Assembly (NCBI RefSeq): GCF_000003605.2
Contig: NW_003155239.1
Coordinates: 738,332 to 787,185 of the forward strand
Source of the DNA: Saccoglossus kowalevskii
Taxonomy: Eukaryota; Hemichordata; Enteropneusta; Harrimaniidae
Direction: 5' to 3'
Length of the DNA stretch: 48,854 bases
In this document: positions 25,475 through 38,120 of the stretch, in pieces
Numbering within the stretch: the first letter of the stretch is position 1
How the letters are laid out: the number at the start of each line of letters is the position of its first letter
Program-made: the position numbers and the translations under genes
The notes under the pieces: model-generated
Told to the model about the DNA's origin: nothing
What the model saw: only the letters and a program-made list of their open reading frames with translations
Databases searched by the model: none

Positions 25475-25491
25475 ATCAAGGTGACCTTGAT
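25475..25491. promoter_or_regulatory. 17-bp perfect palindrome with NR5A/ERR-type site
   Basis: ATCAAGGTGACCTTGAT is a perfect palindrome around the central G. The minus strand contains TCAAGGTCA (25482-25490), the extended half-site of FTZ-F1/SF-1/ERR-type receptors; the plus strand has the one-mismatch version TCAAGGTGA. Motif only. Confidence 0.4.
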
Positions 25492-25570
25492 TAACATCAC
25501 ATAAACATCGCAGGTACGTTAGTCATATGGCGCTTAGGATAAACATTATGAGTATATTTGTCATATGACT

Positions 25571-25784
25571 GTGTGAGTGAGTGAGTGAGTGAGTCCGTCA
25601 CTGTGTGTGTGAGTGAGTAAGTGAATGAGTGAGTGAGTGAGTGAGTGAGTGAGTGAGTGAGTGAGTGAGTGAGTAGGTCAGTGAGTGAATGAGTGAGTCA
25701 GTGAGTGAGTGAGTGAGTGAGTGAGTGAGTCAGTGAGTGAGTCAGTGAGTCAGTCAGTCAGTCAGTCAGTCAGTCAGCCAGTCA
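25571..25784 (+). repeat. GTGA tetranucleotide array grading into GTCA
   Basis: Over 200 bp of GTGA repeats with scattered variants (GTAA, GAAT, GTCC). Towards the 3' end GTCA units intersperse, and the last 40 bp are almost pure CAGT/GTCA. The polarity suggests stepwise expansion of a variant unit at one end. Long GTGA arrays are frequent in abalone-type gastropods as I recall. Confidence 0.95.
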
Positions 25785-26394
25785 AAAACGCTCAATAATA
25801 TAAATAAGGCGTCGTCTTTGTTGCAACAGTAACATGTCTAAGTGTGAGTGTTCAAGTTTTACACGATGCTACTTGTTTTATATCTCGGTTGACATCTCTC
25901 GTCTTGGTGGTGACACATTGACACATTTAAAATCAAATACTAATTGGTTCACTGTCGATCAGCGCTTGCAACATTGAATTCCATCATTCAATAACACGTT
26001 GGCGCCATTACAAATACCTACGTCACATTTTATTAACACGTGTTGCCTCGGGCAGGAGACAATAAATACTCACCATTCATCTGGAAAGTGTAATATACGT
26101 AAAAGATTTAATGTTGTTAGATGGTAATAATGTTTTATTATCTCGCATACCGTATGTTGGTGGTGACTTCCAAGCAATTACTGTGCTTGTTTGTTTTGTC
26201 TTCGGCCCGGGATTGAATATTGATCGCGGGAAATTAAAGCGCCACATGCGTTCGAATATGTAAACAAGGTGTTTGCACACGTTAGTATATAGCGAACCTG
26301 GTGCTTTACATTTGTATATTTAATTAACGCTCAATATATAAGTTGCCACTAAAGGCTAGTTTTTCCCGTATACGTTCTGATTCATTTAGAGCTA

Positions 26395-26413
26395 ATATAT
26401 ATATATATATATA
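26395..26413. repeat. TA microsatellite
   Basis: About nine alternating TA units. Confidence 0.9.
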
Positions 26414-26873
26414 CATATTCAAACATTGATTACACTGTCGTCGTTGAAAGTCACTACATGAATAAACTTGAGCAACAAAAACGTCAAAAGCTTTTCCGAA
26501 TATGTCAAAATTTAATTAAACAGTACTTCTGCATATATATACTTCATTGTCATTGAGTACGTGATTATTCTCGCTAAATGAGAAAAAATAACTACTCGAT
26601 ATTTTATCTTTAATGTGTTTAATGAAAAAAAATGTCAAAAAAATGTGTCGGCTGCAGACATTATTGTGACCAAGGACGTGTCCTATGTTCATTCGTTCTG
26701 AGACGTACGGACAATTCAAATAAGCCACGCCCTCAACGACGTCGCGCTGACTAATTTAATAATGTATGATGAGTAAATTTAAGTGATTTTCGACTGGCGA
26801 TTAAGAGACTATAGAAAGTTAACAGTGTGAACAACATTGTTTTCTGGCGTGCTACGTCACGATGCAGTCGATT

Positions 26874-26888
26874 CCACTAGGCGGCGCT
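26874..26888 (+). promoter_or_regulatory. CTCF-like motif (plus strand), best match in the window
   Basis: CCACTAGGCGGCGCT matches the CTCF core CCASYAGRKGGCRSY at 14 of 15 positions; only position 9 (C for K) differs. A TACGTCA box lies 14 bp upstream (26853-26859), an arrangement similar to that at about 47.4 kb. My rough estimate is that fewer than one match this good is expected in the window by chance. No occupancy data. Confidence 0.45.
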
Positions 26889-27627
26889 ACTTATTAGAAT
26901 GGTGCATCCGCGAATTAAGTAAGAGTTCAATTTAACTTTCCTTTCATTAACCAAGTTACCTGGCTAAAAACTGCTGGTTTAAACTCTATGCAGGAAATTG
27001 TGAGCTATGAATAGTATTAAACGATATCCCCGTTGAGTCATAGTCGTAATCATTGTAAGCGTAGACTAGAATAATAAATGTTATCTTTGAGGCTGACCTC
27101 GTTTCTCTATTGTAATGATGACACTGACCTAGTTTTCTCAATCAAATGAAAAAGTATATTACGAAGTTTCCGAGCTTTTATTATAAGCTTATTTATTCTA
27201 AACACGTGATGGAAACACAGTAAAGACAATTAGCAGCTATTGAAATACATTATGAATACTATTTTTTTTATTGTGAAATAATATTGTTTCTCCAAAAACA
27301 TATTTCGCGATGGTTTGAAATGTGTACTAATAAATATTTATGTGACACATTTGAATCAAACAATTATGATATTTTGTTCGTCTTCATGTATTATATTAAA
27401 TGATTGACCCTAACAGAAGACACTGTCGCTACATGGCAAAGTTATGAAACATAACATGACACAGACAACCTTATAGACTTATCGCTTTCACTGATAAGGA
27501 ATCATGTGCGCTTCCGAAGAATGTTGCAGTGGTTTGGGTGATTTGCATAGGTTATATTCACATGCATTCAAATCATAACAAAAATAGAAAATTTGCTAGA
27601 TTATTACACTCAAACAATTTGCATATT

Positions 27628-27650
27628 TATATATATATATATATATATAT
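27628..27650. repeat. TA microsatellite
   Basis: Perfect alternation of T and A for 23 bp. Confidence 0.9.
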
Positions 27651-29519
27651 GTAAATATACTTTTGCACTATGATAACTCGATGACCAATTTAGAACACAG
27701 TACACTGGCTTATATTGTGGTACAGATACATGTTCTTGAGCGCTCGTGGTGCAAACATTATGTTTTTGTATTTTGCTTTAGACAGTGTTGGCTTGAATGT
27801 TCATAGCTCTACTAGAAGTAGAAAAATAGTAATTGGTTTTCTGTATTTGTTCGTTGTCGTGTCATTCGATTCCAAGCATTATTCACTGAGATATAGCCGT
27901 TTGAAGTTGTTTCATGCTTGATTTCACCTCACAATACACGTACCTCTATTTAAAGGAACGCAAATCAATTTATGTAAGTCATTTATGTAATGGTCACAAA
28001 GACGCTCTTATCACCACAAACGCAAGAGAAGTCACAGCAGTGTAGCGGATTAAGTCGCAATGTATATTCAATAGTGAACTTCTCACATGGCAAACCAGTG
28101 TTTTCCTCTAATTTTAAAATCCGAGGTGTAAATCCGATTAACCCTATAATAGTGCGATAACGACTTTCAGTTTTCGGCATTCTTTCATTTTTATGCAGAA
28201 AAATACAGTATTTTTACCAAGTAAAATCATGTTTATTAAATTAATTGTTCATACATGAGTTGTTGAACACACTACATAGTGATTTTAGTCAGCTTCTTTC
28301 AGTCATAATTCAAGATAAATAAAAGGCAAACATATGGAGAATATATATAAATTACTATTTTTCTGTAATAAGCTTGTGTAATCGGTAATTATGAAAATTA
28401 GTTACGGGTGCATAGGAAATACATTTTGCTATGAATTATTCTTTAAAAACAAAAGAATTTCACAATGTCGAAAACGGGGAGTCTTTATCGTAGTGTTCTA
28501 TATAAAGGGTGTTTCAGCATATGCTTTTTGTGATTTTACTCATTGTACCTTTATGCCAGACTTCTCTGTCGAAATAAACGACGCATTCATTTATTTACGC
28601 ATTACAGTCTTCCTTAGTTGTGTCTTCATTTGTGTTACCACTACACAAACGAAGTGCTTGCAGTTTTTGAACCTGGTCAAATGTGTGCGATAGACAGCCA
28701 CACATGTTTTGGCCTGAAGCTCTGCTCGTAAACGTATATGAATATATTGCGCTGTGCGTAGTAAGTGGATTGAACGAATGATGACAATGGAGAGCCAAAC
28801 GATCTAGAACGTTTCGTATAATGACAGAAGACAGTAATATTCGTCACATTGGTTTCTTGGACTTCTTCGTTTTTTTTCGTTCTTGTTCAACCACAGAATC
28901 TAAAAAAGTAGAAAATGACTAAATTTGAACTTATATCCTATCCGTGCTTGAACTTGGAAGCTGCCGGTTTAATCATGGGGCAGGACTCTCGAATTGTAAT
29001 CTTAAATAGATGTTTCGAACAAGGTAAACATAGATGCCTTGCCATGCTTTGTTTTCGAGAACATTAATCAATCTTATGCAATGGTTTCTAGGGTGAAAGT
29101 TTTTATTCATATATTGACATTGTTTTAGCGGAGAATCCATTTATTATTGATAAAATTACCATTTTCATAAATGTAATCATTTATTTTTAACGAGTTTCGA
29201 ATCCCGTGTTTAAATTGCGTATTCGTAATGTGTCTTTTGAATTACTTTCTTACGTCAATGGCCCCATGGGATGAGAATGACCAGTCTTGGATCAAATCGA
29301 GTCCACAATCTGTAGTCATGTGCTTTCGTGAAAATGTTATGTAAAACGTTCTCTGCTTTGATAATATCACTAAGATTGGCAGAGACTCTAAGAATACTGT
29401 CCAATGCGTAACAAACGAACTAAAACTACAAAGTAAGCAGATATCGTCAATTCAGCGTACGTTAAATATGTCTTTAAAAAATAGCGAATACTGCACTGAT
29501 CGGAATGCAGACAATGACT

Positions 29520-29640
29520 TACATTTCTGCGCGCAGAAAACGTGAATCGTTCGGCAGTGAACTCGTCACGGAGTTTGCGCCGGCAGCATAGGTACGAGTC
29601 CGTAACCGCGCGTGTGGGACGACTACTGTTTTTTTCAGCC
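29520..29640. other. CpG-dense patch
   Basis: A 120-bp patch with many CpG dinucleotides in AT-rich surroundings. It includes GCGCGC, GCGCCGGC and CCGCGCGTG. No gene start is evident. It could be a small unmethylated regulatory element or an old GC-rich insertion. Confidence 0.4.
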
Positions 29641-29990
29641 GCGAGAGTAAATATGCACTCGTTTGTTCATCAGACGTCTTGCGATGTGAAATAATACATG
29701 ACCCGGCTCTTGTCTACTCTTAATATGTATTAAGATTGTTTTCTCTGTTTAATATATTATTCTGATGTGATATCAGAAAAAGAATTCCCCACACACGTCC
29801 TGGAATTAGGTTTATCAAAGAATAACAAACTACAGACAGATATACGGACGGACTGACACACACAAAAACATACATAGAAACAAACAGACAATAAATAAAT
29901 ATTGTTTCTCTGCAATATTGTTTAGAAAAGGCAGATGATGATCTGCATCTTTGTGTTGGATTTAGACAGACTAGTGGACTAAGAGTGTCG

Positions 29991-30009
29991 ATTGTAAATA
30001 ATTTACAAT
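29991..30009. other. 19-bp perfect palindrome
   Basis: ATTGTAAAT-A-ATTTACAAT, a perfect inverted repeat with 9-bp arms. Confidence 0.8.
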
Positions 30010-30290
30010 TTTAATATTTTATGCTATCTTCATCCATTTTTTATAGGCAGATTTAAATGACACGTATTCATAATACAACAGTAATTATTAATAAACATTA
30101 AGAATGCTTTATCAACATCTATCTATATGTAGTTTTAGTCAGTTAATTGCACTGATGACAACAGTAATATAAATACAAACTTTCTAGTTAAGTGCTCTAG
30201 ACCCATTAACAGAAATTTATTCAATATATATTTTTTCACTGTCATTTTGTATGTGTTTGTGATGTGGTAGATGCCAGTCCTGTTTCAACT

Positions 30291-30710
30291 GAAATTGTGG
30301 CCACTATAGCCTCTCATTGGTGGCCACCCTTGTTGTCCATTTGTCGAACTGTAGCTGTTCTTTTGTGTTCACCATAGCTGATCATTTGTTACCGATGTAG
30401 CTGCCCATTTGTGGCATATCTTCACATTTGTTGCTATCCTAGCTGCCAATTTCCGGCCGCTGTAACTACCCATGTGTGCCCATCGTAGCTGCTCAACTTG
30501 TTCACCATCGCTGCCGATTTAGAGACTCGCCTAACTGCCTTGTTATGGCTAGTTTATGGCCACCATAGTTTCTCATTAGCGGCTATCCTAGCTTCCCTTT
30601 TGTTGCCTACTGTAGCTACTCATTCGCGGCTACTTTAAATGCCCAGTTTTAGCCATCATACCTAATCATTTGTTGTCATTGTAAGTATCCATTAATGGTC
30701 ATCCGACATC
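30291..30710 (+). repeat. Ancient 23-bp minisatellite, about 18 degenerate units
   Basis: The sequence falls into about 18 successive units of about 23 bp resembling CATTTGTTGCCATCGTAGCT plus GCC. Anchors recur at constant phase: CATTTGT or CATT at the start, and GTAGCTG or TAGCT near the end (for example near 30331, 30353, 30376, 30399, 30444). Units are 19-34 bp and heavily diverged, so the array is old. 23 is not a multiple of 3 and no frame stays open across it. Confidence 0.8.
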
Positions 30711-30927
30711 TTAAGTAGAAAATGAGAAATCACAATTTATTTAGATTGCCAACCTTCACACAACGACAGGTTTCACGGTGGTAAGCATATAAGAACTATG
30801 ATAAACACAGGAAGACATACAACACGTAGCTACAAGTGCTAACCAGGGCAAACACTCAATACTGTTTTATACAAATTTCAAATGTAGGATATGATTTGTT
30901 TAGCAAAAGACACTACAAGCCTTGACT

Positions 30928-31210
30928 AAAAGTACCCTGGGTAATACAACATCCTTATTCGAACCAGAAGTTAAAGTACCCTGGATAATATTGCTTCTAA
31001 ATTTGAACCAGTAGTGAAGGTACATTGAGTAACATCGCATCCTAATTCGAGCTAGGAGTAATGCCGCATCTCAATTTGAGGTATGGCTCAAAGTAATCTT
31101 GGTATTAACGCATTCTAATTATGTTTATTGTTTAAGACTACATACCATCTTAACATTGTAATTTTGGTTGATGAGAAACCTATTTTGAGGTCGAGACTAA
31201 AAAGGTAAAT
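30928..31210 (+). repeat. About 44-bp degenerate tandem repeat
   Basis: Units start at 30928, 30973, 31017, about 31060 (partial) and 31090, with a further diverged unit ending near 31210. The shared pattern is AAAGTACCCTGGGTAATA, then CATCCTAATTCGAACC and AGGAGT. It begins about 220 bp after the 23-bp array ends and shows a similar level of decay. Confidence 0.75.
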
Positions 31211-31313
31211 GTTCAGTCCTGACAGAGAAACAGTGTGTTACTTTGTTTTAAATGTCTTATGTGTAATTGAAATTAGAGACAGTGACGTTGCAATCATTAT
31301 TACTTTATTTCAG

Positions 31314-31321
31314 TGACGTCA
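31314..31321. promoter_or_regulatory. Full palindromic CRE (TGACGTCA)
   Basis: Perfect TGACGTCA. Motif only. Confidence 0.35.
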
Positions 31322-33739
31322 TAACTCATATATGTGGGTCATAGTGTAAGTTGATTGCACTCACAACACCCATTACATTAAGTGGTTTAGTGGCATTATT
31401 GTAAATTTAAATCGATGTAAAAGGTGGCCTAATTTTTATTTATGGAGTATTCAAAAGTACGTGTTTCCTATAATATCATTAGTGGGTGGTAATAACAATA
31501 GTTTATGAAACATGTAATAGATGATCCACTATAGACTCTACGATGTTTGTAATTATAATTATCGTACACTGTCGGCAATCATAATAGTTAGCATACTATA
31601 ATGACGATGGCTATATGTGACAGGCATGTTATATTAAAGATTAAAAGTGCATTGCCCATTCAAGTACGTTCATTTTAATAATCCCGCAGAGCCGATGCAT
31701 TGAAATGTATACAGCTATTCAGCAATAATCTAAACACGAGTAATATTTGATTAAAAGATTGTTGTTGTGGTACCGACCTCGTTCAATCATTTCGAATTAA
31801 CTTTGATTGTGAGTTCAATCAGCGGGGGTCAGCTCGGCGTGTCCGTGTTAATATTGTGAATGGTGGGTAAAACGCTGGTGAAATATCGTATCTATATATA
31901 AACTGTTCTAATTGCATACCATTGCCCTGTTTGTCAAAAATACATTCTGTATTACAGTTTACACTACAGCTGCTATGGTACTTGTTAAATGTTTCACCGA
32001 GGAAAAAAAAACATGCATTTTCTTAACATTGTTGGGTGTTTGATTTTGTCAGTAAAATTTTATTTGTTGAGTTATAGTGCTACTCAATAATAAAAAAAAA
32101 ACATTTTCTTTGTTTCTACATCATCGATGTTTCATGAAACAAGGATGAACAAATTAAATAAATATATAGGGGCATCGTACTCGGTTCTGATAAAATCTAC
32201 TATACAAATGGCATCTCAAAATGTTATTTGGTGACATGGTGTGAAAAATGTTATATAAATCTACATTAAATACATTGTGCAAGGTGCATCTTACATCATA
32301 CTTGTCAGTGTCTTAAAGTATTGCTAGTGTTTTATTTGTATTTTATGATTAATTATGTTTCCATTATGCTGTATAAAAATCACAGATTAATTTCCATTTT
32401 ATTTGACAAGGAAACATTAACACTTACAATTTATTTGTACTTTATCTCTTGATATACGTAATTGCACTTACTATTTTAAAACGTTGTTATGCATTTAGAA
32501 TTAATAGTAACTACCGGCAATTCAAAGTGTGTGCATTGTCATAGTCAATTATAATATTAACAAAGTTGTGCGCGCTTTTATTTCCTTGTTTCGATATTAC
32601 GTATATCACCAGGCAACAGCGTTCAGAAATGATATATAATATTAGATCTTTAACATGTTGTGTCATGTTTTGAAGAAATAAAAGTTGTATATTGTCAGTG
32701 TATCAAACAGGTAGAATCCATAAACTCAAATAGTATGGCACGACCCTCAATATGTATGCCAATACACACTCTACAATAATATTAATAATTACGCCGATTT
32801 GCACATTGTCTGGCTATGGCACGGCTGGTTCTCCTTAATACGCATACGTGCTTTTTGAAAGTGTGAAGATATCAGTCGAGTGGTTTACGATATTACCATG
32901 TGTTTTCTGGGGTGAATGGATTCAGTTAATCGGATGGATGATCAGTATGTCTTTTCTCCCGTGAATCCGTTGAATCAAATATCTGCCATAAGGGGTTCGA
33001 GTGTGGCAGTCATGCCAAATGTAGTTCAGGGTGCTCCCATCATATGACATTGGTGACACTGTTTAATTGCGATGCGATGGATTATTTTTTCTGGTGGGAA
33101 AGATATTAAAATACGATCTATTATAAACGTGTGCTACACGCCTCATGTTACAACATTTAAACTCCCCATGGACTATGCACATAAAAGTCTGGACTGTCTA
33201 CGGTTCGGTTTGTCCACTTTTTTGAAATAAAATAGTAAACACAATAAATTTACCACACGTCACAATGCAATTCTGTGGATTTACAGCTCATGCCACTGAA
33301 TAAAATATGATGAAATATATAGCAATGATGATATTTTCAATTTTCTGTTTTTTTTTTAATTTCCTTCAGCCAACATAATGTATTTTCTTCATTTTAACCA
33401 TATGTTTTGACATCAAACATTAAATTAGGTTGAGTGCAAAATTCACTTAAAAGGCAACTAATCTTTAATATGTATCTGTCAATTTGGGTGCACACAAGTA
33501 CAAAATGAGATTAAAACTATAGATACAATCTCTGTAATTTGTTTGTGTCTCTTTATGTGCGTGAGTATGTAATAAATGGAATCACGTTGCTGCTTTGAAC
33601 CCTTTGAACGCTATAATGTTTTCCGCCAAAATATTGGTGAAATTTAATTTTTCCATAATTTGTTTGGTAATTTTGGATCATTTTTGGATGTTATTGCCTA
33701 TTGACCACATGTGTTGAGAAAATCATTGAAAAAAAATAT

Positions 33740-33809
33740 AAAAAAAAAGTATTTTTTTTTAAAAGATAAAAAAAACGTTTGACACATAAAATAACTATAT
33801 ATAGTTATT
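33740..33809. other. A/T foldback and 20-bp perfect palindrome
   Basis: A9-GTA-T9 (33740-33760) is a self-complementary homopolymer foldback. It is followed by the perfect palindrome AATAACTATATATAGTTATT at 33790-33809. Such sequence may extrude as a cruciform and is prone to replication slippage. Confidence 0.7.
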
Positions 33810-35763
33810 ATATATAGATACAACTATAGCGCATATTTTACATATTTTTATTTTAAAAACGTATAAGCATAGGTCGTATTTTCATGATCTGATAATTTGA
33901 TACTATAAGTAACACGGACAAGTGAAATGACAAACCGAAAAACCTTTGTCTAGGCCAAAGGTCACTAATAACAAGACATTGTAAGTTTAATCACTTGATC
34001 ATCCGTAACGTCTGGCTTCTGTTTATAGAGGAGAACAGACACAGCATCAAAACAAATTGACCAATCATAACCAGTTATGGAACTGCCGTCAATCATCGCA
34101 GTATCAACAGCTTATAAGTATGTCATGGAGAGAGCAAACCTACTAAGAATAGAGCGATTAAACGCCTACTTGGTAATTAAGTAGGACGCATTTCATGTGT
34201 ATACAAATTAAATCAATGACATGTAGCAGCATTTTATTATAAATATGCAATACACCAAAATATCAATTTTCATTATTTCAAATTTGTGATTTATCAGTGC
34301 GAGTAAAACACAGACTAAATTCTGAAATAATACTATCTGCACTCATTCACTATTATGCTTATTTGAATGACGTAATACACTAGCTTATTTAGTCCTGGGA
34401 TTTGTCGGCGTTCCTTTGTTCACATTGTTACAAACTGTTAACACATATATGGAATGTCGAGTTTTTAGTTTCCTTTTAACATGTATTAAATATAGAAATT
34501 AGACTATTATTTCAATTTATTCTAGCTCAACGTCCGCGTTACGATGATTTGAGTGCGATAGTGTGAATAAAATCATTAAAGGATGCAGATGCACAGAGAA
34601 TTTATAATAGTAAATGTGTTTGTGTTCTAATTACTTGAAACGATCAAATATGGCTATATAATTCGTGTGTATTGAAGAATATGAAACATGGTATTCCAAG
34701 CACGTTATAAACACTTGTCACTATTGTCTCGACCTGCTTAACCTTTCTCTCGGAGTCTCGTTAATGGCGCACGAATTATCTGGCCCCAAATGAAACCATA
34801 TCAACAGGAGACGTGCCCATTAGATCGCACGCTATGATTATATAAATATTTATAGGGGATTGTACCTTACACAAAGGCGCCATTGAGTCGTTTACCCACA
34901 AATTGAAAATGGATGAAAAGAGAGACAACATCATCATCTACAGTGTGTTTGTGTTATTTGTCGGCATTTCAAAAAAGTTATTGGTTTTCATGAATACCAA
35001 CCTTACAAGTTCAAGGTGTTGATCGCCCGTTAAAATATTTAGTTAAATACATGCATGATATTCTATTTTGAGTAATTAAATAAAAAGTAATTAAACTTGT
35101 TTATTTATTGGCGTATATATTACCTCTCACATGGTATCTATGTTACTACTTCGCTGGTGTAACATTCATGTTTTCTATCCAAAACTACTTGATTCGGATT
35201 CACAATGTTAGCTAGCGGGTATACCCCTTGAGCAGTATATGTTCACTGTCTTCGAAACACCTGATATCACCTAATGTTTACTCTGCCTCTCATTGTATAT
35301 TTCTCTTACTGATTTGACTATGTAGTTTTATGTGTTTGTCCGTTCTTTGTTTTGAAAGATTGTAAGAGTTGTAGCGTGCTTGTCGATTATTTGCCATTTG
35401 TCATATTTGCGTCAATGGTTATGAATCCCTATTAATTGTACATTATATTCTTGTGCGATACGCATCAACAACATCACTATACAGATTTTAAAGATAATAT
35501 TAACGTAGTAGCACAATGTATGTCACACATACTAGTATATAATAATGATAAGCTGGTCGTGCAATGCTAAGTGGTGTTAATCAACTGAAAGATGCACGCC
35601 ATCACCTTCATCTACAGTTTCATGCATAAAACAAAACAAGAATGACTTGTATTTATTACAATATCTTATTAAACATCTTATTTTCATTGTTTCTCCTATA
35701 TTTGGCGTGCTTTTTATTTGTATTATATTTCAATTGCCACATACTGTGGGTAGTCGCTATACC

Positions 35764-38120
35764 CGACGTGACGTATGTGACATATTGACGGCACTGTGTC
35801 ATTATGTGATGACCTCGAATTGCTGTGCCTTTGTCAGTTTAATCACAGAGTGACTGAAGCAAAATTCAAAAGGAATCATTGTGTGTTTTGTGCAAGCCTC
35901 GTTATACTAACCGCACATTTATATTTGGAGTAACTTCTCATAACAAAATCAATTGCTTGACACAGAAAATGGGACAATGCTCTACTCGTACCCGATTTAA
36001 ACAAATACTGGGATAGTGTTTGTTTTTCGCTTTTTTTATATACGTCCTCTTCATATCTTTGAAAATAATCGGCATAATAGCGTGCAAATGTTTTGTATGC
36101 TTGTCTAACGGTGACGTTTCCCAAAGCAAATAATTAATAACTTTCAAATTAATCCGTATATTTGTACAACTTATATGCAAATCCTGGATTGTTTCATAAT
36201 TCCATTTATAAGTGTGTTACTCTCATTATACAATGCGTAATTGCAAGCTTTAATATATTTCCATATTGTATATTTCATATAGAACTAGATGCACCAGTCT
36301 GCGCTTTATTGGTTATAGCTATACACTTTGAAAGATGGTAAAGAATGTGGTATTTGGTTTTATATCATGAATGTAATTCTCAGGATGCATTTTTAACTGT
36401 AAGTTGGTGAGTTTGGTGAATATCATGTGATATGTTTGGCTGATATTTGATGATCATGTACTTCTCTGGTGAAGTTGTGTGTGGCGAATTATATCCCAAC
36501 AAATATGCAAATTGAAAATCGTAAGCCAGAGTATCACTTCACTGTGCATATAATTACACGTTTATCTAAACCCAGAGATCCAATTTATAAACTGGTCATG
36601 TGACCTTTGGATATTATAGGCAGTGCTAAAATACTTTGATTCTGTTTATTGTCAACAAAGAAGATTTATATAAACTATATGCTGTTAATGGTAATCTAGT
36701 CATTATGTATATAATTCTCAAAGATATATTGTATATACTTATTTAAAAATACCCAATAAACATTAACATATCCATAGCAACACGATTCAAAAGCTTGTCA
36801 TCTGTCACCCGATCATTTCTGCTTGCAGCTATCTTATTTTGTTTATTTATTCATTCTCTACATTCAAATACCGTTTAAAAATACGTATTCCGTTCTTCCC
36901 CGATCATAAGCCTCTCCATAAGTATAAACCCCCACCCCTTTTACAGACATCCACAATAGATTTAATCTTAAAAAATAAAGATGTTGTTGTTTATATTATA
37001 TATAGTAGATAATATTCGGTAATCGTAATCCTAAGTAACTATTAAAGAGAGCTAGACGTTTCGAGCAATGGCTCTTTATTGGTAACATATTTGTAAGTAT
37101 AAATACTGCAAACACACAAAATAAATGTGTTAACATTATAACATTAAAATAAACATCGATATGTTTACTTCATGCTGTAAATTGTTTCAACTGTGGGACA
37201 TTCCACCAAAGAACTCATCCCTATATTTCAGAATTTATGATTTAAATAAAACAAAATATTATACAATGAATTCATGTAATTTGCAAAACTTGAAAAGTTG
37301 GATTTTTGAATTAATCAGGTTATCTTGTCATATTCTATGTCAAATATTCTGGAATGTTTAATTACAAATACTGTATCGGTGTTTAATCTCACGGTGTAAC
37401 CGTGTACCATGCGTCCAAATAAAGTCGTATTAGAATCCCGTAAGAACGTCACCATTCATTACTTCTCACGCCGCTGCATTTGGTAATGTGGCTGGTATTT
37501 ATTTATTTATCTATTTATTTATATGTATGTACCAGTCATATATCGACAATGTTTCAGCATCTACTGAGATTTCATCCCAGACTGCCAGGAATGATATATG
37601 TATATATCAGTGGTGTTCCAATATCATGAAGGCATCTATACAATTGACCTCTCTGCTTTGTGTAATGTAACCTTTACCATTGACATACACATTTGAGAAA
37701 TGGTTTATAAATTACTTTCGCCAAGTGTTGGTAAGTGATTGTCAACTACTCTGAAACACTCCTGCAGCTTTTTGTTTTGTATAATCTGTATAATCATCTT
37801 GACTCTGTTTAAAGATCGAATGTTTTAACTCATTCCTGGATTGTTTTTCAAAGATGATCAAACCTTATTAAATACCATTCATAGTACTATTAACACAATG
37901 TTATTAAACATATAATTCAGTCATAGCGTGACGTTATCGCTTTATGAAAAGAGTGTTACGGTGTTATAATTGATAGCATGCACGATACGCAATTACTTAT
38001 TATGAATTGGCTTGAGCGTATTATACAATTGTTAATACAACACGGAATTATTTGTTATGTCACGGTGGCTGTGTGCACATGCATAGCCTGTGTGCAATTT
38101 ACTTTATTTGACTCTTGTAA
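35764..38120 (+). repeat. Ancient tandem segmental duplication, copy A
   Basis: Three blocks match copy B (38949-40665) in the same order and orientation. Block 1 (about 35764-36030) shares GTGACGTAT, ACATATTGA, ATTATGTGATG, CCTCGA and CAAGCCT. Block 2 (about 37335-37740) shares AATGTTTAATTACA, GCCGCTGCA, a 78-bp core and GGTAAGTG. Block 3 (about 37830-38120) shares CTCATT, ACTATTAACA, CATAGCCTG and TTTACTTTATTT. Between blocks 1 and 2 this copy has about 1.3 kb against about 0.6 kb in copy B. Overall block identity is perhaps 65-75%. No conserved open frame spans the copies. Confidence 0.8.
37581..37658 (+). other. 78-bp conserved core of the duplication, copy A
   Basis: Only 7 of 78 positions differ from 40115-40192, with no indels. 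Both copies are open in one plus-strand frame containing ICIYQWC. Five of the seven differences change the amino acid, so selection on a protein is not supported. The identity (about 91%) is far above that of the flanks. Confidence 0.7.

Larger units (their letters stand above)
25785..29519. other. Non-genic stretch, no gene recognised
   Basis: No gene supported. Holds two TA microsatellites and a CTCF-like motif, listed separately. A 100-codon plus-strand open frame (28391-28693) is hydrophobic, matches no family known to me and is treated as chance. Confidence 0.55.
31211..35763. other. Non-genic stretch, no gene recognised
   Basis: AT-rich, with homopolymer A and T runs and a few palindromes. 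A weak ~50-bp duplication may exist around 32899-32985 (two TTTTCT....TGAAT blocks) but is too diverged to call. No gene recognised. Confidence 0.55.

Noticed and set aside
29200-29215. B-box-like string TTTCGAATCCC suggesting a tRNA
   Set aside because: No A-box, acceptor stem or cloverleaf could be built around it.
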